A stretch of 64,000 nucleotides of DNA. Origin: Chryseotalea sanaruensis (lineage in GTDB: Bacteria; Bacteroidota; Bacteroidia; Cytophagales; Cyclobacteriaceae). Every line of letters begins with the position of its first letter. The stretch's first letter is position 1. Below are positions 44,754 through 52,945 of this stretch, piece by piece. Where the stretch lies: NCBI RefSeq assembly GCF_003990915.1, contig NZ_BHXQ01000005.1, positions 62,001-126,000 on the forward strand, written 5' to 3'. Below the pieces are notes generated by a model that ran no database searches, had not been told where the DNA came from, and saw only the letters and a program-made list of their open reading frames with translations. A program made the translations under genes and the position numbers.

Positions 44754-45422
44754 ATGAAAACACTCAGTTATAAAGCACTGCGCCTGATTATAAATGTTTC
44801 GCTCATTTTATATGTTTTAGGCGGGACTTTTATGGCAATCTTCCTGATTGGTAAAGGCATGGATGAAGACTCAACCACCTTTCGAGTTGGTCTTCCTGAT
44901 AGAGCTTATTACACGCTAAATCAAGAGGTAGGTGTAGTGCAAGCAAAGTCGTCAGAGATAAAAGAACAAGTGCTTGTTACAAATAAAGTTGCTATTGAGT
45001 TTAAAACGGCAAGTACATATATTAAAACAGTTTTCCTGTCGTATGGAGTCTCTTCCTTTTTTTATTCGTTAATTATTTTTCTGTTCATACGTGCTTTTGT
45101 TAACTCACTAAGAGACCAAAGTGTTTTTACCGTTCAGAATGTAAAACGATTACGGATTATCGGCATTCTTTTGCTTTTGGCAGCTCCTTTAAACGCTCTG
45201 CAGGACTATTTTATGCGTTCTTTAGTTGAAGATTATTTTACTCACAGCATTTTTAATCTTGATGGTGGTATTGCAGGGCGTTTAGGCCTTTGGCTAGGTT
45301 CAAGCACTGCCAATGGAACTTTTGTTTCGTCATGGATAATTGCAGGCTTAATTATTATGGTGATTGCTGAGGTTTTTAAACAAGGACTTCAAATAAAAGA
45401 AGAACAAGACTTAACGATTTAA
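44754..45422 (+). CDS. DUF2975 membrane protein (first copy)
   Basis: A 222-aa membrane protein with four hydrophobic segments: residues about 10-32, 90-112, 134-152 and 190-212. The pattern ALRLIINVSLILYVLGG and SLRDQSVFTVQNVKRLRIIGIL matches DUF2975 (YoaS-like). These proteins often sit next to a small YozG-type regulator, as here two genes on. A linker between the first two helices is probably extracytoplasmic. Function unknown. The following gene starts 5 nt later. Confidence 0.82.
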   Translation: MKTLSYKALRLIINVSLILYVLGGTFMAIFLIGKGMDEDSTTFRVGLPDRAYYTLNQEVGVVQAKSSEIKEQVLVTNKVAIEFKTASTYIKTVFLSYGVSSFFYSLIIFLFIRAFVNSLRDQSVFTVQNVKRLRIIGILLLLAAPLNALQDYFMRSLVEDYFTHSIFNLDGGIAGRLGLWLGSSTANGTFVSSWIIAGLIIMVIAEVFKQGLQIKEEQDLTI

Positions 45423-45427
45423 ATTGT

Positions 45428-46072
45428 ATGAAGATTGTAAGAAAATTGAAAGTAACACCTTTACTTTTTGTTGTTGTAAAATTTCTTTTATTATCAAATT
45501 TGGTTGCTTTTTCATTGATTTTTGTGCTTATTCTTGGCTCAATAATGATCGATGGTTTTAAAACTAACTTCAGTACCAAACCATTATCTGTATCAGTTGC
45601 ATTGATAGCTTATCCGAAAGACACAATTAATATTGGCGCAGCAGATAAATATGTTTTTTTGAGAAGTAACACTGGTGAGGCGGAGCTTAAATTGCCATTT
45701 ACTGCCCAACTTGCTGTACCACTATCATTCCTCCCTATATTTAATTTTTCACCTTTGAATTTATTTTTCTATATAATCACATATTTTAATCTTTTTCTTG
45801 TCCTTCATAATATTTCAAAAGAGAAACCATTTTTAGAGGGCAATAAAAAGCGATTAAAATGGCTGGGGGGATCTTATGTTGCATGGGGCGCAGCACTATT
45901 TTTTACTAATGCTTTAATTGACAAAACGGTTCGAGAAGTCTCAGAGAATCATTTACGGTTTGATGGTCATTTCTTAAATAATTATATTCAAGTAGGTTTG
46001 GTAATATTCATTATTGCTATGGTTTACGCCAGAGGTATTGAAATGGAAAAAGAAGCCGCTTTAACAATCTAA
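45428..46072 (+). CDS. DUF2975-like membrane protein (second copy)
   Basis: A 214-aa membrane protein with four hydrophobic segments in the same layout as its upstream neighbour (near residues 14-40, 95-118, 140-158 and 185-205). PFLEGNKKRLKWLGGSYVAWGAALF corresponds to the QSVFTVQNVKRLRIIGIL part of the first copy, so the two are diverged paralogues, probably from a tandem duplication. It precedes the YozG-like gene by 2 nt. Function unknown. A two-subunit complex is conceivable. Confidence 0.72.
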   Translation: MKIVRKLKVTPLLFVVVKFLLLSNLVAFSLIFVLILGSIMIDGFKTNFSTKPLSVSVALIAYPKDTINIGAADKYVFLRSNTGEAELKLPFTAQLAVPLSFLPIFNFSPLNLFFYIITYFNLFLVLHNISKEKPFLEGNKKRLKWLGGSYVAWGAALFFTNALIDKTVREVSENHLRFDGHFLNNYIQVGLVIFIIAMVYARGIEMEKEAALTI

Positions 46073-46074
46073 CC

Positions 46075-46281
46075 ATGCCAATCATTGTAAACCTCGATGT
46101 TATGTTGGCCAAACGTAAAATGCAATCGAAAGAATTGGCTGAGAAAATAGATTTGTCTCTTGCTAACCTGTCGATTTTAAAAACGGGTAAAGCAAAAGCT
46201 ATACGTTTTTCAACGTTAGAAGCCATTTGCAAAGAGCTGGATTGCCAACCAGGTGATATATTGGAATTTCAACAAGATTGA
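46075..46281 (+). CDS. YozG-like XRE-family regulator
   Basis: A 68-aa Cro/CI-type helix-turn-helix protein. KRKMQSKELAEKIDLSLANLSIL is the DNA-binding region, with TGKAKAIRFSTLEAICKEL and DCQPGDILEFQ after it, the usual end of this subfamily. It ends the DUF2975-DUF2975-YozG operon (2-nt gap). The tandem palindrome at 44691-44727 is a good candidate for its operator. The pairing with DUF2975 is a known recurring arrangement. Confidence 0.88.
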   Translation: MPIIVNLDVMLAKRKMQSKELAEKIDLSLANLSILKTGKAKAIRFSTLEAICKELDCQPGDILEFQQD

Positions 46282-46292
46282 TTTTCATTCAC

Positions 46293-46300
46293 TATTTTTG
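46293..46300 (+). promoter_or_regulatory. Candidate -7 element of hemB
   Basis: TATTTTTG at 46293-46300 matches TAnnTTTG and lies 20 nt before the hemB ATG. No TTG sits at the expected -33 distance (nearest are 12 and 29 nt away). The gap between the regulator gene and hemB is only 39 nt. Confidence 0.38.
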
Positions 46301-46320
46301 TCCTATTATTCAACTCGTGC

Positions 46321-47295
46321 ATGCTTAACATACAACGTCCTCGAAGAAATCGTAAAAGTGCTGCCATCCGTGCTTTGGTAGAAGAAACTAAAGTTACAAC
46401 GGACGACCTGTTGTTTCCTTTGTTTCTGATTGACGGTGTAAATCAAAAAGTAGAAGTAACCTCAATGCCGAATATCTATAGGTATTCGCTTGATTTAATG
46501 CTTAAGGAGATAGAGGCATGCCTGAAATTAGGTGTAAAAGCATTCGATGTATTTCCTGCTGTTGAAGACTCATTTAAAGATAAAACTGCTACTAAAAGCT
46601 ACGATGCTAACTTTTTTTATTTACGGGCTTTGCGCGAAATAAAAAAACAATTTCCGGAAGCGTGTATCATGACAGATGTGGCAATGGATCCTTACAGTAG
46701 CGATGGTCATGATGGCTTAGTAAAGGATGGGAAAATTCTGAATGACGAAACGCTTGAAATTTTAGGCAAGATGGCACTTGCACAAGCAGAGACGGGAATT
46801 GATATTGTAGGCCCATCTGATATGATGGATGGAAGAGTTGGTTATATACGTGAAGTGTTAGACGCAAATGGATTTACGGATGTATCTATTATGAGCTATA
46901 CAGCTAAGTATGCCAGCGCTTTTTATAATCCCTTCAGAGATGCCCTTGATTCTGCTCCAAAGTTTGGAGATAAGAAAACGTATCAAATGAATCCGGCTAA
47001 TAAGAGTGAAGCATTAATTGAAGCCGAACTCGATTTTATGGAAGGAGCAGATTTTTTAATGGTGAAACCTGCACTCGCATACCTGGATATTATTCAGTTG
47101 CTTAAACAAAATTTTAATCTGCCCATTGCTGCATACAATGTAAGTGGTGAGTACGCGATGGTAAAAGCAGCCGCTCAAAAGGGTTGGTTGGATGGTGACC
47201 GCGTGATGAAGGAGACCCTTCTGAGTATGAAGCGTGCGGGCGCAGATATAATTTTAACATATTTTGCTAAGGAGTTTGCCCAACAAGTGAAGTAA
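46321..47295 (+). CDS. hemB: Delta-aminolevulinic acid dehydratase (porphobilinogen synthase)
   Basis: HemB condenses two 5-aminolevulinates to porphobilinogen in haem synthesis. The two Schiff-base lysines are in SYTAKYASAFYNPFRDA and FLMVKPALAYLD. The N-terminus RPRRNRKSAAIRALVEET is typical. The metal-site segment IMTDVAMDPYSSDGHDGLV lacks the cysteine triad of zinc enzymes (Asp/Ser-type instead), suggesting a magnesium-dependent enzyme. At 324 aa its length is normal. The kinase gene follows after 12 nt. Confidence 0.97.
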   Translation: MLNIQRPRRNRKSAAIRALVEETKVTTDDLLFPLFLIDGVNQKVEVTSMPNIYRYSLDLMLKEIEACLKLGVKAFDVFPAVEDSFKDKTATKSYDANFFYLRALREIKKQFPEACIMTDVAMDPYSSDGHDGLVKDGKILNDETLEILGKMALAQAETGIDIVGPSDMMDGRVGYIREVLDANGFTDVSIMSYTAKYASAFYNPFRDALDSAPKFGDKKTYQMNPANKSEALIEAELDFMEGADFLMVKPALAYLDIIQLLKQNFNLPIAAYNVSGEYAMVKAAAQKGWLDGDRVMKETLLSMKRAGADIILTYFAKEFAQQVK

Positions 47296-47307
47296 TAATT
47301 TTTTTGA

Positions 47308-49263
47308 ATGCGTTACCTGACCCTGTTAATCGCACTCTGTTTCAGTAGTTCTCTTGAAGCACAACGCCTAACCCTACCCCCATCAGGTAGCCTGGAGGTT
47401 AAAGGTCAGCTATTTCATTTGGTAGATAGTACCAATGAAATCACCTTTGATAGCATTAGAACAAAAAAATTCGAAGCTATTACTACCGGGGAAGCACCCA
47501 ATTTTGGTTTTGATAGAAATACGCATTGGTTTAAGCTTGATGTTAACAATACAACTGACAGGGACGAATTTCTTTTAGAAATAGCTTATTCTGTTATTGA
47601 TTCAATTGATTTCTTTTTTGAGAAAAATGGTAAATGGCATCAGCATATTGCTGGAGACATGCTGCCTATCTCTTCACGCGCAATAGCGCACCGACACCCA
47701 ACCTTTGAGTTCTCACTTCAGTCACAACAACAAACAACGATATACCTCAGGGTAAAAACGATTTCTTCAGTACAGGTACCCGTGTTTTTATGGCATCGCG
47801 ATGATTTCTTCGCCACCACATTCCACATGCAAATGATTAACGGTTTGTTTTTTGGTGCCGTGCTAATCATGATGCTGTATCAGTTTTTTTTGTATTTATC
47901 CACTCGCGACAAACTTGCACTTTATTATGCCATTGCACTTATCACGATGGCCAATATTGTTTCGCTCTTTCAAGGGTATGGTTTCCTTTACTTATATCCT
48001 GAAAAACCTTTTCTTAACGATTGGTTTGCCATGTTTAGCGGCCCGGCTCTAGTTACAGCTACTACTATCTTAACAAGAGCATTTCTTAACCTCAGAAAGA
48101 TAAGCCGAAACCTCGATAATCTACTGCTCAGCATCATGATCATGAATCTCTTTGCTGCTCTGCTCATGGTTATTTTCTTCCGACAGCTATCTTATGGTAT
48201 TCACCATGTTTTTATAATAATACATTGTATAGTTGAATTGATTAGTGCTGCGTACTGTCTCTATAAGAAATATAGACCAGCACGATTTTATTTAATTGCC
48301 TGGTTTGCCATTCTATCAGCCACAGTTCTTTTTACATTAAGTAATCTGGGTATAGTACCAGGATATTTTAGCACAAACTATAGCGGTTTAATGATAGGAT
48401 TTATTTTGCAAATGCTCTTCATTTCATTTGCCTTGGGCGATCGCATTAACTTATTAGAAAAGGAATACAAACGTTCAAAAGAATTAGAGAACGAAAGACT
48501 TGAGAACGAGGTGCAAATCAGGACAGAAGAAATTCAGCAGAAGAGTGAAAGGTTGGAAGAGGTAAATCGTGTAAAAGATAAATTATTCTCAGTAGTTTCT
48601 CATGATATAAAAGGGCCGTTAGGTTCTTTGCAGTTGGCACTGGCATTAGTAAAATCAGGAACAGTTAGTCAGGAGGAATTTAAAAAAATATCAGCTTCAC
48701 TTGAAGTACGTTTTAATGAGACTACTGAATTTGTAGAAAACCTTTTACAATGGGCTACACTTCAATTAAAAGGAAACGTTTTCGACCCTAAACCTGTAGA
48801 CCTATCAGCAATTGCCAGAGAAACTATACGCCTACTCGAACCTGAGTTAGCGATGAAGCAAATTCAATTGATAATGGAATTGCAAAGTTTATTGCAAGTG
48901 CATACTGATTTAAATATGATGCGATCGGTGTTGCGCAATTTACTGACCAATGCCATTAAGTTTACGGATGCAGGAGGTGTTATTAGTTTGCGTTCAGCAG
49001 AAGCCTCTGAAAAGGAAATTGTCTTTTCAGTGGCTGATAATGGAACAGGTATTCCGGAGGAAAACCGAGAAAAACTTTTTACACTAGGTACAATCTCAAC
49101 GCAAGGCACCGAGGCTGAGAAGGGAACCGGTCTGGGTTTAATGCTATGCCGCGAGTTTATCGAGAAAAGTGGAGGCCGCATCTGGTTCGAGTCTGCAAAA
49201 GGCAAAGGAACTACCTTCTTTTTCACCTTACCCATCTATCAGAGTGATAAACTATCTGCTTAA
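47308..49263 (+). CDS. 7TMR-DISM sensor histidine kinase
   Basis: A 651-aa hybrid-membrane kinase. Signal peptide (ending SLEAQ), then a 7TMR-DISMED2 periplasmic beta-domain (about 25-175: NTHWFKLDVNN, IYLRVKTIS), seven transmembrane segments (about 185-385), a coiled coil (390-425), and HisKA/HATPase. H-box VVSHDIKGPLGSLQLAL, N-box NLLTNAIKFTDAGG, G1 VADNGTGIP, G2 GTGLGLMLCREFI, so it should be active. The sensor family is thought to bind carbohydrate-type ligands. It is followed by an AraC regulator after 17 nt and may form a sensory unit with it. Confidence 0.93.
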   Translation: MRYLTLLIALCFSSSLEAQRLTLPPSGSLEVKGQLFHLVDSTNEITFDSIRTKKFEAITTGEAPNFGFDRNTHWFKLDVNNTTDRDEFLLEIAYSVIDSIDFFFEKNGKWHQHIAGDMLPISSRAIAHRHPTFEFSLQSQQQTTIYLRVKTISSVQVPVFLWHRDDFFATTFHMQMINGLFFGAVLIMMLYQFFLYLSTRDKLALYYAIALITMANIVSLFQGYGFLYLYPEKPFLNDWFAMFSGPALVTATTILTRAFLNLRKISRNLDNLLLSIMIMNLFAALLMVIFFRQLSYGIHHVFIIIHCIVELISAAYCLYKKYRPARFYLIAWFAILSATVLFTLSNLGIVPGYFSTNYSGLMIGFILQMLFISFALGDRINLLEKEYKRSKELENERLENEVQIRTEEIQQKSERLEEVNRVKDKLFSVVSHDIKGPLGSLQLALALVKSGTVSQEEFKKISASLEVRFNETTEFVENLLQWATLQLKGNVFDPKPVDLSAIARETIRLLEPELAMKQIQLIMELQSLLQVHTDLNMMRSVLRNLLTNAIKFTDAGGVISLRSAEASEKEIVFSVADNGTGIPEENREKLFTLGTISTQGTEAEKGTGLGLMLCREFIEKSGGRIWFESAKGKGTTFFFTLPIYQSDKLSA

Positions 49264-49280
49264 GTATTATCTTAGCAGCC

Positions 49281-50423
49281 ATGCCATACCGCATTGATTT
49301 ATTCGCCATCTTCATTTTTTTGGGCATAGTACAGGCACTATTTCTCTCTGTATTCTTTTTCTCTAAAGAAAACAGACGACAGCTCTTCAACCTGTTTCAA
49401 GGTCTCTTTCTCTTGTCAGTAGCTTGTTGTCTGCTCGAAGTTTTTTTAATGTACAGCGGCTATATTAAACATGTTTTGTTTCTGGTTGATTTCTCAGAAC
49501 CAATGGCTCTACTCCTAGGGCCCTTCTTCTACTTATTCGTAATGGCATTAAAATACAGAAGTGTACCGCGTAAAATTATTTTTTTGCATTCGCTCTTTCC
49601 TATTATTTATACACTTGCACTTATACCATTTTTAATTGCACCCAACGATGTTAAGTATAATGCCTGGATGGTGGCTTATCATCCGGGCATGCCTTTACTG
49701 GATTGGAATTTATCCTACGATCCGTGGATGTTTAAGTTAACCGAATGGCATACTGGTTTAGTACTCATAAGTCTTCTGATATATTTGACGTTATCAGGAG
49801 TTGAAATAATAAAATCTTTCAGAGAAAAGAACAGCAACTTCTGGAAGCCGGAAACCTATACATTACGTGTAATGCGCGATGGTGTGCTTCAAATTGTCAC
49901 ACTTGCTTTATCCATAGTACTTGTTAAAATTTTCAATAAGAATGATACTGGTGATCACCTATCTGCTGCGTATGGAGCCATACTGGTGTACGCAACAAGC
50001 TTCCTCGTAATAAAGCATTCGAACTTTTTCCGCCAGATACCTATTACAGAAGATAGAAAGTATAAAGGCTCAAGTATTGAACCAGTTGTCGCAGTTCAGC
50101 TAACAACTTTACTAAAACAGATTATGCATGAGCAAAAGCCTTATTTAAAAATGAGTTTTAGTTTACCCTTACTGGCACAATTATGTAAGTCAAATGTTCA
50201 CCATGTCTCACAAGTGATCAATGAAAGTTTTAATAAAAGTTTTTTTGAATGGGTAGCTGACTACAGAATTGAAGAAGCCAAAAGGCTTTTGAAAGATCAG
50301 GCACATTTGAAAATTGAAGAGATTGCCGAACAGGTTGGTTATAGTGCCAAGTCCTCTTTTAACACTGCCTTTAAAAGGATCACGGGCATCACACCCTCTG
50401 AATTTAGAAACGAAGCTAAATAA
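49281..50423 (+). CDS. AraC-family regulator with N-terminal membrane domain
   Basis: A 380-aa protein. Residues 1-235 hold about seven hydrophobic segments (LFAIFIFLGIVQALFLSVFFF first). Residues about 265-375 form the AraC double helix-turn-helix, with LAQLCKSNVHHVSQVINESFNK and the second helix pair IEEIAEQVGYSAKSSFNTAFKRITGITPSEF. This membrane-tethered AraC type is common in Bacteroidota. The gene follows the 7TMR-DISM kinase, and the next gene is a T9SS protein behind two inverted repeats. A regulatory link is plausible but unproved. Confidence 0.92.
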   Translation: MPYRIDLFAIFIFLGIVQALFLSVFFFSKENRRQLFNLFQGLFLLSVACCLLEVFLMYSGYIKHVLFLVDFSEPMALLLGPFFYLFVMALKYRSVPRKIIFLHSLFPIIYTLALIPFLIAPNDVKYNAWMVAYHPGMPLLDWNLSYDPWMFKLTEWHTGLVLISLLIYLTLSGVEIIKSFREKNSNFWKPETYTLRVMRDGVLQIVTLALSIVLVKIFNKNDTGDHLSAAYGAILVYATSFLVIKHSNFFRQIPITEDRKYKGSSIEPVVAVQLTTLLKQIMHEQKPYLKMSFSLPLLAQLCKSNVHHVSQVINESFNKSFFEWVADYRIEEAKRLLKDQAHLKIEEIAEQVGYSAKSSFNTAFKRITGITPSEFRNEAK

Positions 50424-50532
50424 CTGATATGCAAACTGAGATGTCCTCAACGTAGCTATTTCTAAAAAGATGCAAACACGTAACATTATTTTTTGTGGCG
50501 TAGTATTCTGCAACAAAAATGATTAGTCTGCC

Positions 50533-50574
50533 GTGTAAGCGTAATTACACTGTTAATGATGATTATCATTAACA
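50533..50574. promoter_or_regulatory. Two adjacent inverted repeats before a T9SS gene, one Fur-box-like
   Basis: Repeat A is GTGTAA/TTACAC with a 6-nt spacer (50533-50550). Repeat B follows directly: TGTTAATGAT, GATT, ATCATTAACA (50551-50574), a perfect 10-bp inverted repeat. B contains ATTATCA, one exact half of the Fur 7-1-7 consensus, with 5/7 agreement in the other half. Its end is 16 nt before the ATG of the secreted protein. The gap 50424-50590 holds nothing else obvious. Confidence 0.6.
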
Positions 50575-50590
50575 AAATGAATTACAGAAC

Positions 50591-52921
50591 ATGTCCCGTT
50601 TATCATTCTTCTATCTTCGAGTAGTTGGCTCGCTATTCTTTCTCTCACTAAGCTCAGTAGCATTTTCACAAGATTACTGGTCAATCATTCCAGCTTTTCC
50701 AGGTAATGCCAAAACTTCTTTTGCAGGTTTACAAGACTCAATTCTTTTTACAGGGACAGGTAATGGTGTTTGGAGATCTGGTGATGCAGGATTTACTTGG
50801 GAAAGATCATTAAGGGCGGGAATCATTTATTCAGTTTACGCTTCACAATCAGGAAAAATACTGGCAGGCGGTGAAGGAAAAATATACTATTCGAACAACA
50901 AAGGTCTCAACTGGGATTCTGTAAAAGTAACGACTGATTATCCAGTGATGAGAATAGCAGAGACTAGCAGTAGTGAATTCTTTTTTATTACAGGAACTAG
51001 TACTGTTAATGGTTATGAGGGTGATGGTGTTTTTTATAATAATGGAGACCTAATAAACTGGGAGGCACGAAACAGCGGGCTTGGCGATATTGCATTGTAT
51101 TGCGAGCAAATTGCAGTCGATGCACATGACCGCATCTACCTTGGTTTGGGCGATGAAAACGTTAACAACAGTGGTGGATTATTTATATCAGATAACAAAG
51201 GTTTAACCTGGCAGAAGATTAGTTTGGAGGCTCGAAATCTTGGCACAGTTAAGACAAGTAATGTTTATGGTATCAGTATTACCCCCGATGACTCAGTTAT
51301 TTTCAGTGTGTCTGGTGTCGTTACGAATTTTGCTGTTACGCTTAACATGATTAAGCACAGAGATAATCTAGATGAACAATCATCCTGGAGATTAATCAGG
51401 GCAGGCATTTCAAATACATGGTGGCTAACGGGCATTCTCAATTCGATACATTTTGCAGCCAATGGTGAATGGTATAGCTCAATCTCGGCCTCCGTATCAA
51501 ACGGAGGCTCTTATGTTTCAACTGATAAAGGAGTAACATGGACGAAGTTCAATGTAGGCCATGGTATAAGCCAAACTTTGCAATATGAAAATCAATTTTT
51601 TTACGAAACCTCATATGGTAGAATTTTCATGTCACAGTTTTTGGATGATAGAATCTATGGAACTAACAGAAGTATGTTAGAGCCTGTTTATATTTCTGGA
51701 AGAATTACAGATGACTTAGGTAAGCCATTAATGGCGACACTCCACAGTGAGCTTTATCAATCCTACAGTAATATGGAAGGAAACTATTCTATTAAACTGC
51801 CAAAGAATTTCTCTGGAAGTATACGACCGCAATATGGTCAGCACACATTTGAACCTCAGACGCTAGTAATTGAAAATCTTACAGAAAACAGAACGAATCA
51901 GGATTTTGTAGGAACCTATGTTGGTAAACATGCTGTATGGGGCTTTGTAAATGATGTGAATGGCTTACCAATAGAAAATGCAGAGGTAAGAGGTTTTGAC
52001 GAAATTTTATACACCAACCAATATGGTGCATTTGTAGTGTCAGTTCCTCATCGTTGGTCTGGTGAAATTGAGGTGGTAGTGGAAGGTATGGAAGTGAGCC
52101 CTGCCAAAAAGCAAATACCACCAGTTACTACCAGCATTTATGCTTATCAATTTACAGCTCGCAATGCTGGCACCTTTGTAATTCAAGGCGAGTTTCTTAT
52201 TCAGTCCGATGAATCAGTAATTGTAGAGTTACAGGGTTTTCCTGAAACAGTAAGAATGGGGGAAGACAAAAAATTTGTAGCGCAACTACAAGCTGGTTGG
52301 TCAGGTATAATTACTCCGGTGGCGCAGGGTTTTACTTTTAGGCCATCAAGTATCAGCATTACAAATCTCCAGAAGGATTCAGTTAATATTTTGTTTACGG
52401 CCACAGCTATAGAAAACCCTGTTGAGTATTATCAGGTAAGTGGCAGTATACAAACCAGTAGCTTGCCACTTGAGGGTGCTCCACTCATAGGTTTTCCTGA
52501 AAATATTTTTACAAATGAAAATGGTCAATTCAGTATTACGCTTCCAGAAAATTGGCAAGGTACTATTACGCCCCAAACTGCTGGTTATACATTTTCTCCT
52601 ACATCAATATTTATAAATCCGCTCTCAGCAGACCTTACTAATCTTAATTTTACGGCTTCCTTAATTACCGATATTGACGAAGAAGAAGGTGTAAGTATTA
52701 GTGCTTACCCCAACCCAAGTACTGATGGCAGTTTCATGCTTTCGATACCAGACGGGACATTGGCAAAACAAATTTCTATTATAGATAGTAGTTGCAGATT
52801 GATTTATCAGGCTTCAGAAAACGGAAAAAATAATTATCAGCTTAATCAATCAGGACTTTACTTGATAAAAGTGTCTACAAACAAAGGAGTACAGCTTCTA
52901 AAACTATTGGTAGCCCAATAG
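50591..52921 (+). CDS. Secreted repeat protein with T9SS type A sorting domain
   Basis: A 776-aa cargo protein. Signal peptide to about residue 26 (VAFSQ), then a BNR/sortilin-like propeller (about 30-355) with SGDAGFTWERS, NNKGLNWDS, SDNKGLTWQKI and TDKGVTWTKF. Four beta-sandwich repeats of about 75-80 residues follow (about 365-690); three of them (first, third and fourth) keep W/F-SG-x-I and the last reads GTITPQTAGYTFSP. They resemble carboxypeptidase-regulatory-like folds. The tail ISAYPNPSTDGSFML to LLKLLVAQ is a Por-secretion CTD. Its last 27 nt and stop codon lie in an 18-bp inverted repeat. Role unknown. Confidence 0.88.
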   Translation: MSRLSFFYLRVVGSLFFLSLSSVAFSQDYWSIIPAFPGNAKTSFAGLQDSILFTGTGNGVWRSGDAGFTWERSLRAGIIYSVYASQSGKILAGGEGKIYYSNNKGLNWDSVKVTTDYPVMRIAETSSSEFFFITGTSTVNGYEGDGVFYNNGDLINWEARNSGLGDIALYCEQIAVDAHDRIYLGLGDENVNNSGGLFISDNKGLTWQKISLEARNLGTVKTSNVYGISITPDDSVIFSVSGVVTNFAVTLNMIKHRDNLDEQSSWRLIRAGISNTWWLTGILNSIHFAANGEWYSSISASVSNGGSYVSTDKGVTWTKFNVGHGISQTLQYENQFFYETSYGRIFMSQFLDDRIYGTNRSMLEPVYISGRITDDLGKPLMATLHSELYQSYSNMEGNYSIKLPKNFSGSIRPQYGQHTFEPQTLVIENLTENRTNQDFVGTYVGKHAVWGFVNDVNGLPIENAEVRGFDEILYTNQYGAFVVSVPHRWSGEIEVVVEGMEVSPAKKQIPPVTTSIYAYQFTARNAGTFVIQGEFLIQSDESVIVELQGFPETVRMGEDKKFVAQLQAGWSGIITPVAQGFTFRPSSISITNLQKDSVNILFTATAIENPVEYYQVSGSIQTSSLPLEGAPLIGFPENIFTNENGQFSITLPENWQGTITPQTAGYTFSPTSIFINPLSADLTNLNFTASLITDIDEEEGVSISAYPNPSTDGSFMLSIPDGTLAKQISIIDSSCRLIYQASENGKNNYQLNQSGLYLIKVSTNKGVQLLKLLVAQ

Positions 52922-52932
52922 TTTTAGAAGCT
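52893..52932. terminator. Perfect 18-bp hairpin overlapping the 3' end of the T9SS gene
   Basis: Left arm 52893-52910 and right arm 52915-52932 are perfectly complementary with a TAGC loop. The left arm encodes part of the final residues (LLKLLV) and the right arm contains the TAG stop. The next gene is convergent and ends at 52946. There is no long U-tract on either side, so a bidirectional terminator or an mRNA 3' stabiliser are both possible. Confidence 0.75.
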
Positions 52933-52945
52933 AAACTGATTCAAA

